Shown here one piece after another: positions 17,249 through 24,438 of a stretch of DNA of 37,235 nucleotides (position 1 is its first letter; the number at the start of each line of letters is the position of its first letter). Position numbers and translations under genes: made by a program. Below the pieces are notes generated by a model. It did no database searches, was not told where the DNA came from, and saw nothing but the letters and a program-made list of their open reading frames with translations. The stretch is from Parageobacillus caldoxylosilyticus NBRC 107762 (lineage in GTDB: Bacteria; Bacillota; Bacilli; Bacillales; Anoxybacillaceae). Where the stretch lies: positions 1 to 37,235 of the forward strand of contig NZ_BAWO01000058.1 of assembly GCF_000632715.1 (NCBI RefSeq), given 5' to 3'.

Positions 17249-18603
17249 ATGCGTACTTCCTTTCCTTCTTCTTTTTGGTACGCCCAATCTAATATTTGCA
17301 CCGTATGGACGACTTTTTGGTTTCGTCCGTATTTCATAACGCCGAGCGCCATTTGCAGCATGCAGCCCGGATTGCCCATCGAAATCAGCTCCACATCCTG
17401 CGGAACGTGTTCCATTTTGCTTTCCAATACCGCTCCTGCCATCTCTGGATGGGTGAGATTGTAAATTCCCGCACTGCCGCAGCAGCGATCTGCGTTTGGC
17501 ATGGCAACCATTTCTACTCCCGGAATGCTTGTTAATAGAGCGCGCGGCTCCTGGCGGATTCCTTGACCATGGGCCAAATGGCAGGCGTCATGGTACGTAA
17601 TGCGCATGTTTAACTCGGTCTTCGGTTTGTCATATCCGGTGTCATGCAAATATTTCGAAATATCTTCGACTTTTTGGGCAAATTGTTCTGCTTTTTCATG
17701 CCACTCTGGATCGTCGCGGAACAATTCCGGATATTCCTTTAACATGCAGCCGCATCCGGCCGCATTGACGATGACGCGGTCGACATGCCTAAACGCCTCG
17801 ATATTTTGCTTTGCCAGCCTGCGGCCTGTTTCGCGGTCGCCGGCATGGACATGAAGCGCTCCACAGCACGTTTGGTTTTGCGGAATAACGACATCGTTTC
17901 CGTTGCGGGTCAACACTCGGATTGTTGCTTCATTAATGTCGCTGAACATGACATCCATCACGCAGCCGGTTAGTAGTGCGACCGTATGCTTTGTTTCGCC
18001 TTTGGCTTTAATAACGTTCGTATGCTTATATTTTTTCCGCACCGGTACGCCCACTTCCGGCAAAATGGCTTCCATCTCCGCCAAATGCTTTGGCATCATA
18101 CGAAGCAGTTTTGCTTTGCGGGCGAAAGTCTGCAGTCCGCTTTTTTGATACAGTTTTAACAAGCTTCCAAGCAGATGAAGACGAGATGGATACGGAAACA
18201 CCCCTTTGAGGAAGAAATCACTGACCAACGCTTTCCATCCTGTTAACGGAATGGCTTGGCGAATTTGTCCGCGCACTTGTTCAATCAGTCCGCCGACATC
18301 GACATCCGCAGGGCATGCCGTCGTGCAAGCGCGGCAGTCTAGGCATGTAAAAATAGGATCGATTAAATCTTCTGTAATCTCTAGTTTTCCTTCCCCCACC
18401 GATTTCATCAAATGCACGCGTCCGCGCGGCGAATGTTGTTCCTGGCCGGTCTGTTCGTAAGTCGGGCATGATTCTAAACACATGCCGCAATGCACGCAGT
18501 CCGCCCATTTGCTTGGATCCGGCGGATCGCTAAAGCGATAGTTCCCAAGGCTGACGGTCGTACAGGCCGGTCCGCTTTTTATCTCGCTTTCTCGTAAACT
18601 CAT
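17245..18603 (-). CDS. glcF: Glycolate oxidase iron-sulfur subunit GlcF
   Basis: 452 residues. Two 4Fe-4S motifs lie in the first 100 residues (CVHCGMCLESCP and CLDCRACTTACP), followed by two cysteine-rich CCG domains (CCGALHVHAGD and CCGSAGIYN) that bind further cofactors in this family. GlcF takes electrons from GlcD/GlcE towards the respiratory chain. The ATG at 18603 has GGGGGGA about 7 bases upstream and begins one base after the glcE stop; an earlier ATG at 18621 overlaps glcE. The 3' end overlaps glcD by 4 bases. Confidence 0.94.
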   Translation of the reverse strand: MSLRESEIKSGPACTTVSLGNYRFSDPPDPSKWADCVHCGMCLESCPTYEQTGQEQHSPRGRVHLMKSVGEGKLEITEDLIDPIFTCLDCRACTTACPADVDVGGLIEQVRGQIRQAIPLTGWKALVSDFFLKGVFPYPSRLHLLGSLLKLYQKSGLQTFARKAKLLRMMPKHLAEMEAILPEVGVPVRKKYKHTNVIKAKGETKHTVALLTGCVMDVMFSDINEATIRVLTRNGNDVVIPQNQTCCGALHVHAGDRETGRRLAKQNIEAFRHVDRVIVNAAGCGCMLKEYPELFRDDPEWHEKAEQFAQKVEDISKYLHDTGYDKPKTELNMRITYHDACHLAHGQGIRQEPRALLTSIPGVEMVAMPNADRCCGSAGIYNLTHPEMAGAVLESKMEHVPQDVELISMGNPGCMLQMALGVMKYGRNQKVVHTVQILDWAYQKEEGKEVRI

Positions 18604-18604
18604 C

Positions 18605-19933
18605 TTATATCCCCCCGACAAACCGCTGATGATTTAACGTTTGCTTTGGATCAATTTTTCGTTTAATTCCTTCAAGCAGAAAAAAGTACGATGGCTTTTC
18701 TCCCCATACATTGACGCGGGTGCGCAGCGCGAAAGGCAGGTGCTTGACGATGGCGTATCCGCCCAAGCTTGTCGCCGCCGCCCGCAGCTGTTCGATCGCC
18801 GTGATGATCGACTCCTCGCTTCCCTTCAAATACACTTGGCAAAGTCCGTGCCCCAGAGCCCCGTGCGCCTCCATATGGACGTGGCAGCAGTCTTCTAATA
18901 GCTCGCTCTCGCGGATGATCGAGATGACATTCAAATTCACGACGCCGATTTTCACCGCCGCTTCGACTTCGTTTCCAGCCGGTTCGTGCGGTGCGGCGCC
19001 ATTCGGGCCGATCGTGTAGAACGTTTGCCAAAACGATTTGGCCTCTTCCTGCGGAAGAATACGAATCGTCGTATGGGACGGACGGAGACGCTGTACATAG
19101 TCTTCTTGATAATGAACAGCGCTTTCTACATCTTCAAACGCGATCATTAGCGTATAAGCACGCTTGCCGATCAGCCGCTCCGACAGCGATGGGCTCAGCA
19201 ATTCAAAACAAACAGGCTCCATCATCGAATCGAGAAATTGAACGGCAAACGAACGAACTTCTTCCAAATTCCCCGACGGAAATGACAGCAATACAAGGCT
19301 TTCATATTTTGGCAGCGGACGGAGCTTCAGCGTGATTTCCGATAACACGCCAAGCGTGCCCATCGCTCCGATAAACAGCTTGTTCATATCATAGCCGGCC
19401 ACATTTTTGACGACTTTTCCTCCAGAACGAATCACCGTTCCATCCGGATACACCGTTCTCAAGCCAATGACACTGTCGCGCGCCGAGCCGTAGCCGAGCC
19501 GTTTGGGCCCGCTGTCGTTGGCTGCAATGACGCCGCCGATCGTCGCGTATTGCGGCCATGCAGGGTCAAGCGCGACTTTTTGCCTGTATTCCGCCAAGTA
19601 ATCTTGCAGCTGCCCAAACACGGTTCCTGATTTAACGGTAACCGTCATATCGGCAGCGGCATGTTCGACAATCCCGCTATAGTTGGCTAGCGATAGCAAA
19701 ATATCGGCGCATTCCATTTGTCCTCCGAATCCCCGCTTCGTTCCGCCGCCGACAATGCATACTTTTTTTCCGTGGCTGTTGGCGTAACGCAATACGGCGG
19801 AAATCTCTGCTTCTGTTTGCGGATAAACGGTTACATGGCCGCCGTTGCCAAGCGGGTGCGTTTGACCGTCTATCTTCACTTGTTCTTCTGGTAAAAATGT
19901 GGTTAAATCGTCTTTCCATGCTAACGGCAGCAC
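18605..19933 (-). CDS. glcE: Glycolate oxidase FAD-binding subunit GlcE
   Basis: 442 residues. The FAD-binding PCMH domain is evident from VCIVGGGTKRGFGG, WPQYATIGGVIAANDSGPKR and GYDMNKLFIGAMGTLGVLSE. The C-terminal part is shorter than in GlcD, as usual for this subunit. The GTG at 19933 is preferred because a perfect AGGAGGTG stands 5-8 bases upstream; the open frame continues to 20023, but that part lies within the promoter and operator region. It is the first gene of the glcE-glcF-glcD operon. A candidate operator ends 18 bases before the start codon. Confidence 0.9.
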   Translation of the reverse strand: MLPLAWKDDLTTFLPEEQVKIDGQTHPLGNGGHVTVYPQTEAEISAVLRYANSHGKKVCIVGGGTKRGFGGQMECADILLSLANYSGIVEHAAADMTVTVKSGTVFGQLQDYLAEYRQKVALDPAWPQYATIGGVIAANDSGPKRLGYGSARDSVIGLRTVYPDGTVIRSGGKVVKNVAGYDMNKLFIGAMGTLGVLSEITLKLRPLPKYESLVLLSFPSGNLEEVRSFAVQFLDSMMEPVCFELLSPSLSERLIGKRAYTLMIAFEDVESAVHYQEDYVQRLRPSHTTIRILPQEEAKSFWQTFYTIGPNGAAPHEPAGNEVEAAVKIGVVNLNVISIIRESELLEDCCHVHMEAHGALGHGLCQVYLKGSEESIITAIEQLRAAATSLGGYAIVKHLPFALRTRVNVWGEKPSYFFLLEGIKRKIDPKQTLNHQRFVGGI

Positions 19934-19950
19934 CCTTTGCACCTCCTGTT

Positions 19951-19975
19951 GTTTCGTAATAAGAAACGATGTTTC
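19951..19975. promoter_or_regulatory. Candidate operator copy 2 (GTTTC-N7-GAAAC-N3-GTTTC)
   Basis: GTTTC (19951-19955), GTAATAA, GAAAC (19963-19967), GAT, GTTTC (19971-19975). The 17-base core is the reverse complement of the core at 15710-15726, and the extra half-site is on the same side in both. It sits just upstream of the glcE ribosome binding site. Two matching copies in front of two functionally linked units point to a shared regulator. Confidence 0.65.
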
Positions 19976-19981
19976 TTTTAT

Positions 19982-20010
19982 TTTGTAAAAAATAGGCCAT
20001 GCATCGGCAA
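19982..20010 (-). promoter_or_regulatory. Alternative promoter of glcEFD, next to the operator
   Basis: On the minus strand TTGCCG (20005-20010), 17 bases, then TACAAA (19982-19987). This is weaker than the upstream promoter, but a start near 19975 would place the operator at the start site, as at malate synthase. Confidence 0.3.
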
Positions 20011-20056
20011 ATGCAAGACTCATCGACTACTGCATGTTTTATTGCTTTTTACTATT

Positions 20057-20085
20057 ATTAAAACATCTATTTTTATTTTTTTCAA
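20057..20085 (-). promoter_or_regulatory. Sigma-A-like promoter of glcEFD
   Basis: On the minus strand TTGAAA (20080-20085), exactly 17 bases, then TTTAAT (20057-20062). It would give a leader of about 115 bases containing the candidate operator. The -35 starts 27 bases after the stop of the reductase gene. Confidence 0.55.
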
Positions 20086-20111
20086 CGAATTTTTTGAATT
20101 TATGAATAATT

Positions 20112-21041
20112 CTATTCATTCTCCTTTTTTACCGTCACATTGCATTGTTGTTCGAAAAGCTGAATGACCGCAGACATATCTAAATTGGACAACCCCTGTT
20201 GCATGGCAAGGGAAAACGCTGCTTCCGCCATTTGCCCTAAAAATTGCTTCATGCCCATTTCCTTCATCAGCTCGTTGGCCAAACGAACATCTTTATGTAC
20301 ATACTTTACTGCTCCACCCGGCGTAAACCGGCGCGGCAGCACATATTGCTCCATATGCCGGCGCAGCATGCGGCTATCCCCGTAGCTCACTTTCAAAATC
20401 CGATAAAGCTGTTCTGCATCTAATCCAAACGCTGTTCCGGCGACCATCGCCTCCGACGCGGCAACGGAATGTACAGCGACAAGATATTGGTTAATTAGTT
20501 TGGCCGCGCTGCCCGCCCCGCTTTCCCCCAAATATTCGACTGTTTCGCCAAGAACGTTCAGAAGCGGCAACGCTTGTTCCCAAGCGGGCTTCGCCCCGCC
20601 AACCATAATCGTCAGCGTTCCTTGCTCCGCTCCTTCCGGCCCGCCGCTCACCGGTGCGTCTAAATAGTAAATGTCTTTTTCTTGAGCCCGTTTGGCCACC
20701 GTCTTGCTTGTATCCGGTCCGACTGTCGTAAAATCAAGACAAATCGTTCCCGGACCAGCATGGTCGATGACACCGTCTTTTCGCAAATAAACGTCGATAA
20801 CATCGTCCGGCATCGATAAACACGTACAAATGACATTCGAGTGCCGGGCCAGTTCCGCGATCGTGTCGGCTCTGTTTGCCCCCATCTTTACTAACGGTTT
20901 CGTTTTTTCGATAGAACGATTGTATACAGTAACCTGGTAGCCTGCACCAAGCAGCCGTTTTACCATCCTTGTTCCCATCACACCTGTACCAATAAATCCA
21001 ACCTTCATTCCTCTCGCTTCGCCACTTGAATAATGATCCAT
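20112..21041 (-). CDS. garR: 2-hydroxy-3-oxopropionate (tartronate semialdehyde) reductase family protein
   Basis: 309 residues of the beta-hydroxyacid dehydrogenase family. The NAD(P)-binding motif GFIGTGVMG is near residue 15, the substrate-binding motif DAPVSGGPEGAEQGTLTIMV near 128, and the catalytic Lys lies in GSAAKLINQYL. The family includes GarR (tartronate semialdehyde to glycerate) and 3-hydroxyisobutyrate dehydrogenase. The adjacent hydroxypyruvate isomerase favours GarR, but this is context. The ATG at 21041 has a purine-rich GGGAGGGAAG upstream; the ATG at 21008, where family members usually begin, has its SD-like bases touching the codon. It follows hyi by 39 bases. Confidence 0.82.
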   Translation of the reverse strand: MDHYSSGEARGMKVGFIGTGVMGTRMVKRLLGAGYQVTVYNRSIEKTKPLVKMGANRADTIAELARHSNVICTCLSMPDDVIDVYLRKDGVIDHAGPGTICLDFTTVGPDTSKTVAKRAQEKDIYYLDAPVSGGPEGAEQGTLTIMVGGAKPAWEQALPLLNVLGETVEYLGESGAGSAAKLINQYLVAVHSVAASEAMVAGTAFGLDAEQLYRILKVSYGDSRMLRRHMEQYVLPRRFTPGGAVKYVHKDVRLANELMKEMGMKQFLGQMAEAAFSLAMQQGLSNLDMSAVIQLFEQQCNVTVKKENE

Positions 21042-21080
21042 TGCAGCGAAACTTCCCTCCCTTCTGCTTCGTCTCCGAAA

Positions 21081-21926
21081 TCAATGGCCAATGTTAGACC
21101 GCTCCCCATGCAAAAAAGCAGGGGATTCTTGGGTAACCCCTTCTACTGAAGGGGAAAATAACATACGCCATCCAAAACTTTGTTCGCTTCGCCCCGATGG
21201 AATATATTCAAGCCCGACCATCCCTTTGTACCCGCATTTCTCTAAATGGCGAAAAATATATTCATAGCGAATTTCTCCCGTTCCCGGCTCATGCCGTCCC
21301 GGGACATCAGCAATTTGTACATGAGCAATCCAGTCAAAATACGTTTCAAATGTCGTTGCTAAATTTCCTTGAATTCGCTGCATATGATAAAAATCGTATT
21401 GAAGCTTGATGTTTGCTAGTCCGATTTCTTTAATCATCGAAACGGCTTCATGAATATTCGTTAAAAAATAATTCGGCATATCAAATGGATTGATCGGCTC
21501 GATTAAAAGTGTCAACGAGTGGTTCGCCATTTGTTTTGCCGCATCATAAAGATGGCGCATGTACGTTTCTTTCGCTTTTTGCCTGTCTAAATTGGCTGGA
21601 AGCACTCCCGCCATACAGTGAATATACGGAACGTTCAACTCGACCGCATATCGAATTCCTTCTTCTACGGAACGCTGAAACTCGTCCGTTCGGTCTGGGA
21701 AAATCGCGAGTCCTCTATCCCCTTTTTCCCAATTTCCTGGCGGTAAATTGATTAATACGAGAGACAATTGGTGCTGATGAAGCTCGTCGCGAATGCGTTC
21801 GATAGGATATTCGTATGGAAACTGGCACTCCACGAACGAAAAACCGCACTCTCTTACTTTTTGAAATCGTTGTAAAAACGGCATTTCTGTAAAAATAGTT
21901 GATATGTTAACAGCAAACTCGTTCAT
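21081..21926 (-). CDS. hyi: Hydroxypyruvate isomerase family protein
   Basis: 281 residues with the xylose-isomerase-like TIM barrel fold. The segments INLPPGNWEKGDRGLAIFP, LLIEPINPFDMPNYFL, LQYDFYHMQRIQGNL and HVQIADVPGRHEPGTGEI match Hyi of E. coli closely, including the metal-binding Glu, Asp and His. It interconverts hydroxypyruvate and tartronate semialdehyde. It is about 20 residues longer than usual at the C-terminus. AAAGGAGG lies 7-8 bases before the ATG. It is followed by the reductase and preceded by an aldehyde dehydrogenase remnant. Glyoxylate carboligase, its normal partner, is missing nearby. Confidence 0.9.
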   Translation of the reverse strand: MNEFAVNISTIFTEMPFLQRFQKVRECGFSFVECQFPYEYPIERIRDELHQHQLSLVLINLPPGNWEKGDRGLAIFPDRTDEFQRSVEEGIRYAVELNVPYIHCMAGVLPANLDRQKAKETYMRHLYDAAKQMANHSLTLLIEPINPFDMPNYFLTNIHEAVSMIKEIGLANIKLQYDFYHMQRIQGNLATTFETYFDWIAHVQIADVPGRHEPGTGEIRYEYIFRHLEKCGYKGMVGLEYIPSGRSEQSFGWRMLFSPSVEGVTQESPAFLHGERSNIGH

Positions 21927-21989
21927 TCTTTCTTCCTCCTTTCCGACGAATATTGCTTATCATTCTCGCTGGAGATGCCGTATTCCTGC

Positions 21990-22361
21990 TTATTTCAGCA
22001 ACCGTTTTACCCATTGAAGCGCCTTCGGGTAATTTGGATAGCGCACAGCGATATCCCATACGGTCGTTTGTTTGAGGATGCTTTTATAATGGGAAAAAGC
22101 GTCAAAGCTCGCTTTGCCGTGATACGCCCCAAATCCGCTTTGTCCGACGCCGCCAATCGGCAAATACGGCATCGTGATATGCATGAGCGTATCGTTAATG
22201 CAGCCGCCGAAACTAACGCGCTCTAACACCGCTTGTTGCACGCGGCGATCCTCCGAAAACAAATATAGTGCCAGCGTTTTTTCGTGACGTTGGATAAAGT
22301 GGATTGCTTCGTCGATGTTCGCAAACGAAAAACCGGCAAAATTGGGCGAAAGCGACCATTC
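21990..22361 (-). pseudogene. Aldehyde dehydrogenase, C-terminal remnant only
   Basis: The frame is open from an in-frame stop (22362-22364) to TAA at 21990, about 123 codons. Only the last quarter or so of a class-3 type aldehyde dehydrogenase is present: LALYLFSEDRRVQQ, SFGGCINDTLMH, LPIGGVGQSGFGAYHGK and FDAFSHYKSIL. The Rossmann fold, the catalytic Cys and the Glu region are absent. About 45 bases upstream of the break is the terminator of the next gene, so the 5' part has been deleted, not merely frameshifted. It ends 63 bases before hyi and may once have been the first gene of that operon. Confidence 0.88.
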
Positions 22362-22408
22362 TCATCTTTTCGAAGCGCGATTTAGCAGTCTGGCTGCTTA
22401 CTGCAATG

Positions 22409-22454
22409 AAAAAAGGACTGTTTTCCTGGCCAACAGGGAAAACAGTCCTTTTTG
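22409..22454 (-). terminator. Terminator of the Bax-inhibitor-1 family gene
   Basis: AAAGGACTGTTTTCC pairs with GGAAAACAGTCCTTT, 15 bp perfect, around a 10-base loop. T-runs lie on both sides, so it can act in both directions. It follows the membrane protein gene by about 15 bases. Confidence 0.9.
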
Positions 22455-22467
22455 TATAAACATTCGA

Positions 22468-23103
22468 TCAATCTTCATCACTGGCAAAAAAGCGCAAAAC
22501 GTAAATAAACAAGTTAATAAAGTCAAGATAAATGTTGACGACAATCATCGGAATGTCAGCTTCCGTAAATCCATAGCGGGCAAGGCGATTGATGTCGTAA
22601 ATCGTAAAGCCAAGGAAAATGAGAATCCCTAAGGCAGCGATTCCCATTTGCCCGACGCTGGAAAACGGAATAAACCATTGAATAATCAAGAGACCGAGCA
22701 GCGCAAACGCGCCAAGCATTAAAAAGCCGCCGAGAAAAGAGAAATCTTCTTTCGTTTTTGCCGCGTAAATGGCCACGCCGGAAAACGAGACGGCTGCCAG
22801 GGCAAACGCCTTCAACACCGCATCGGCGCCGATAACGGAAATGTAATAGCCGATCAGCGGATAGAGCGTTGCACCAGATACGAGCATAAAACTGTACATA
22901 AGCGGATAGCCGACCGCTTTTTTGCTGCGGGCAAAAATCATCACAAGCAGCAAAACGATCTCCAGTACAGCAAGTGGTAAATGCATCGCTGCCGGAATCC
23001 ATTGTCCGACGTAAAGACCCCCTGTTGCCACTGCTAATGCTACTAAAAATGTAACGGTTAGTTTAGCAATGGGACTAGATGAATACGTTGTTGAGTACAA
23101 CAC
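22468..23103 (-). CDS. Bax inhibitor-1 (BI-1/YetJ) family membrane protein
   Basis: 211 residues with seven hydrophobic segments spread over the length, the BI-1 layout. The conserved C-terminal part reads FTIYDINRLARYG followed by NIYLDFINLFIYVLRFF, which holds the acidic residues of the pH/calcium sensor described for YetJ. YetJ-type proteins are pH-sensitive calcium leak channels in the cytoplasmic membrane. The start is GTG 23103 or TTG 23100 behind AGGAGG; an ATG at 23107 is out of frame. It is a single-gene unit with its own terminator, and a TetR-like palindrome lies 34 bases upstream. Confidence 0.9.
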   Translation of the reverse strand: MLYSTTYSSSPIAKLTVTFLVALAVATGGLYVGQWIPAAMHLPLAVLEIVLLLVMIFARSKKAVGYPLMYSFMLVSGATLYPLIGYYISVIGADAVLKAFALAAVSFSGVAIYAAKTKEDFSFLGGFLMLGAFALLGLLIIQWFIPFSSVGQMGIAALGILIFLGFTIYDINRLARYGFTEADIPMIVVNIYLDFINLFIYVLRFFASDED

Positions 23104-23136
23104 ACATTCCTCCTTTTTTATTTAGTTTATCACAAT

Positions 23137-23152
23137 TGACCGTGAGCGGTCA
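23137..23152. promoter_or_regulatory. Palindrome resembling a TetR-family operator
   Basis: TGACCG-TGAG-CGGTCA is a perfect 6-bp dyad with a 4-base centre, 34 bases before the start codon of the BI-1 gene. Such palindromes are typical of TetR-family targets. No TetR gene is in the window, so the regulator would be elsewhere. TTGACC within it also fits a plus-strand -35 with TAAAAT 16 bases on, but no plus-strand gene follows. Confidence 0.4.
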
Positions 23153-23412
23153 TTAGCTAAAATGGTAGTTTTGTATGAAAAAATACAAAGAGTTTGAAAA
23201 TAAAATTCGCATGTTCCATTTCATATGTATACGTGGCGGATTTTTTTGTTAACGTTCGAATGGATTGGCCGTCTTGCCTTTCCATCCCATCACCGCAAAC
23301 CGATTCGCATAGTTACCAGCTTCGTTGCGGAACGTTGAAGTGGCCCATCGCTCACTTTGTGTTTGTCACAACGATTTTTTGGCAGGATATTGCGCGGGGA
23401 TGACAAGCAAAT

Positions 23413-23440
23413 AAAAAAGACTCGCCTAAGCGAGCCTTTT
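23413..23440 (-). terminator. Terminator of the cysteine synthase gene
   Basis: On the minus strand AAAGGCTCGC pairs with GCGAGTCTTT (one G-U pair) around TTAG, then a run of T. It starts 2 bases after the stop. Between this terminator and the palindrome near 23150 I see no gene or RNA. Confidence 0.88.
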
Positions 23441-23441
23441 G

Positions 23442-24368
23442 TTAATCCGCAAATAAATCGGACGATAAATAACGCTCTCCCGAATCCGGCGCCATACAAA
23501 GGACACGCGCCCCTTTTGGAAGCTGTTTGGCCACTTTGACGGCATAATAGGCGCTGGCCGCAGCAGAAGCGCCGACAAGAATTCCTTCTTCGGCCGCCAG
23601 CCGGCGCGCCATCATTTGAGCGTCTTCATCTTTAATAAGAAAAATATCGTCATAAATATTGCGGTTTAAAATTTTCGGAATAAACCCCGGACCTGTACCC
23701 GGGATTTTATGTGGTCCTGGCTTTCCGCCCGACAATACAGGGGAACCATATGGCTCTACGACATAAATGCGCAAATTTGGGATATGCTTTTTCAATTCTT
23801 CTCCGGTGCCAGTCACGGTTCCACCCGTACCGGCAGTAAGCACAAACGCATCTAACTTGCCATCAAATGCTTCCAAAATTTCTTGTGCGGTGCTATGGCG
23901 ATGTGCATCCGGATTCGCCGGATTTTCAAACTGCATCGGGATGAAGCTGTCTGGAATTTGCGCGGCAAGCCGGTTCGCCTCATCAATCGCTCCTTGCATC
24001 CGTTTTTCCGCCGGCGTTAAATGGACCTCTGCTCCGTATGCTTTTAAAATTTTCACCCGTTCGACCGTCGCGTTATCCGGCATCGTGATAATGCAGCGAT
24101 AGCCGCGGGCTGCACAAACCATTGCCAAGCCGATGCCGGTGTTTCCAGAAGTTGGTTCGATAATTGTGCTTTTCCCCGGAGTAATCTTTCCTTCTTGTTC
24201 TGCGCGCCGAATCATTTCGAACGCTGCCCGGTCTTTTACGCTTCCTCCCGGGTTAAACGATTCTAGTTTCATATACACATCTGCACCATGTGGATCAGGA
24301 ATCCGGTTTAATTTTACAATTGGTGTATTGCCGATTAAGTCTAAAACAGAGTTGTATAGTTTCATCAT
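23442..24368 (-). CDS. cysK: Cysteine synthase (O-acetylserine sulfhydrylase) family
   Basis: 308 residues, a fold type II PLP enzyme. The PLP lysine lies in PGGSVKDRAAFEMI (about 44), the substrate loop is EPTSGNTGIGLA, the PLP phosphate loop is TAGTGGTVTGTG, and the C-terminal Ser region is MAPDSGERYLS. It forms L-cysteine from O-acetylserine and sulfide. Bacillaceae carry several paralogues (CysK, MccA/YrhA, YtkP) and this copy stands alone, so it may not be the main housekeeping enzyme. It has a consensus-like promoter and its own terminator. Confidence 0.87.
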   Translation of the reverse strand: MMKLYNSVLDLIGNTPIVKLNRIPDPHGADVYMKLESFNPGGSVKDRAAFEMIRRAEQEGKITPGKSTIIEPTSGNTGIGLAMVCAARGYRCIITMPDNATVERVKILKAYGAEVHLTPAEKRMQGAIDEANRLAAQIPDSFIPMQFENPANPDAHRHSTAQEILEAFDGKLDAFVLTAGTGGTVTGTGEELKKHIPNLRIYVVEPYGSPVLSGGKPGPHKIPGTGPGFIPKILNRNIYDDIFLIKDEDAQMMARRLAAEEGILVGASAAASAYYAVKVAKQLPKGARVLCMAPDSGERYLSSDLFAD

Positions 24369-24403
24369 AAGTCCCCAACCTTTATTAAAATTATTCTCAT
24401 ATG

Positions 24404-24432
24404 ATTATAGGACTTTTTTTATTTTCTTTCAA
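24404..24432 (-). promoter_or_regulatory. Sigma-A promoter of the cysteine synthase gene
   Basis: On the minus strand TTGAAA (24427-24432), exactly 17 bases, then a perfect TATAAT (24404-24409). It sits in the 70-base gap after the histidine kinase gene, so the synthase is transcribed independently. Confidence 0.8.
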
Positions 24433-24438
24433 TAATCG

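Noticed and set aside
19937-20023. N-terminal extension of glcE from ATG 20023
   Set aside because: It would run through the operator and promoter region; GTG 19933 has a perfect AGGAGGTG.
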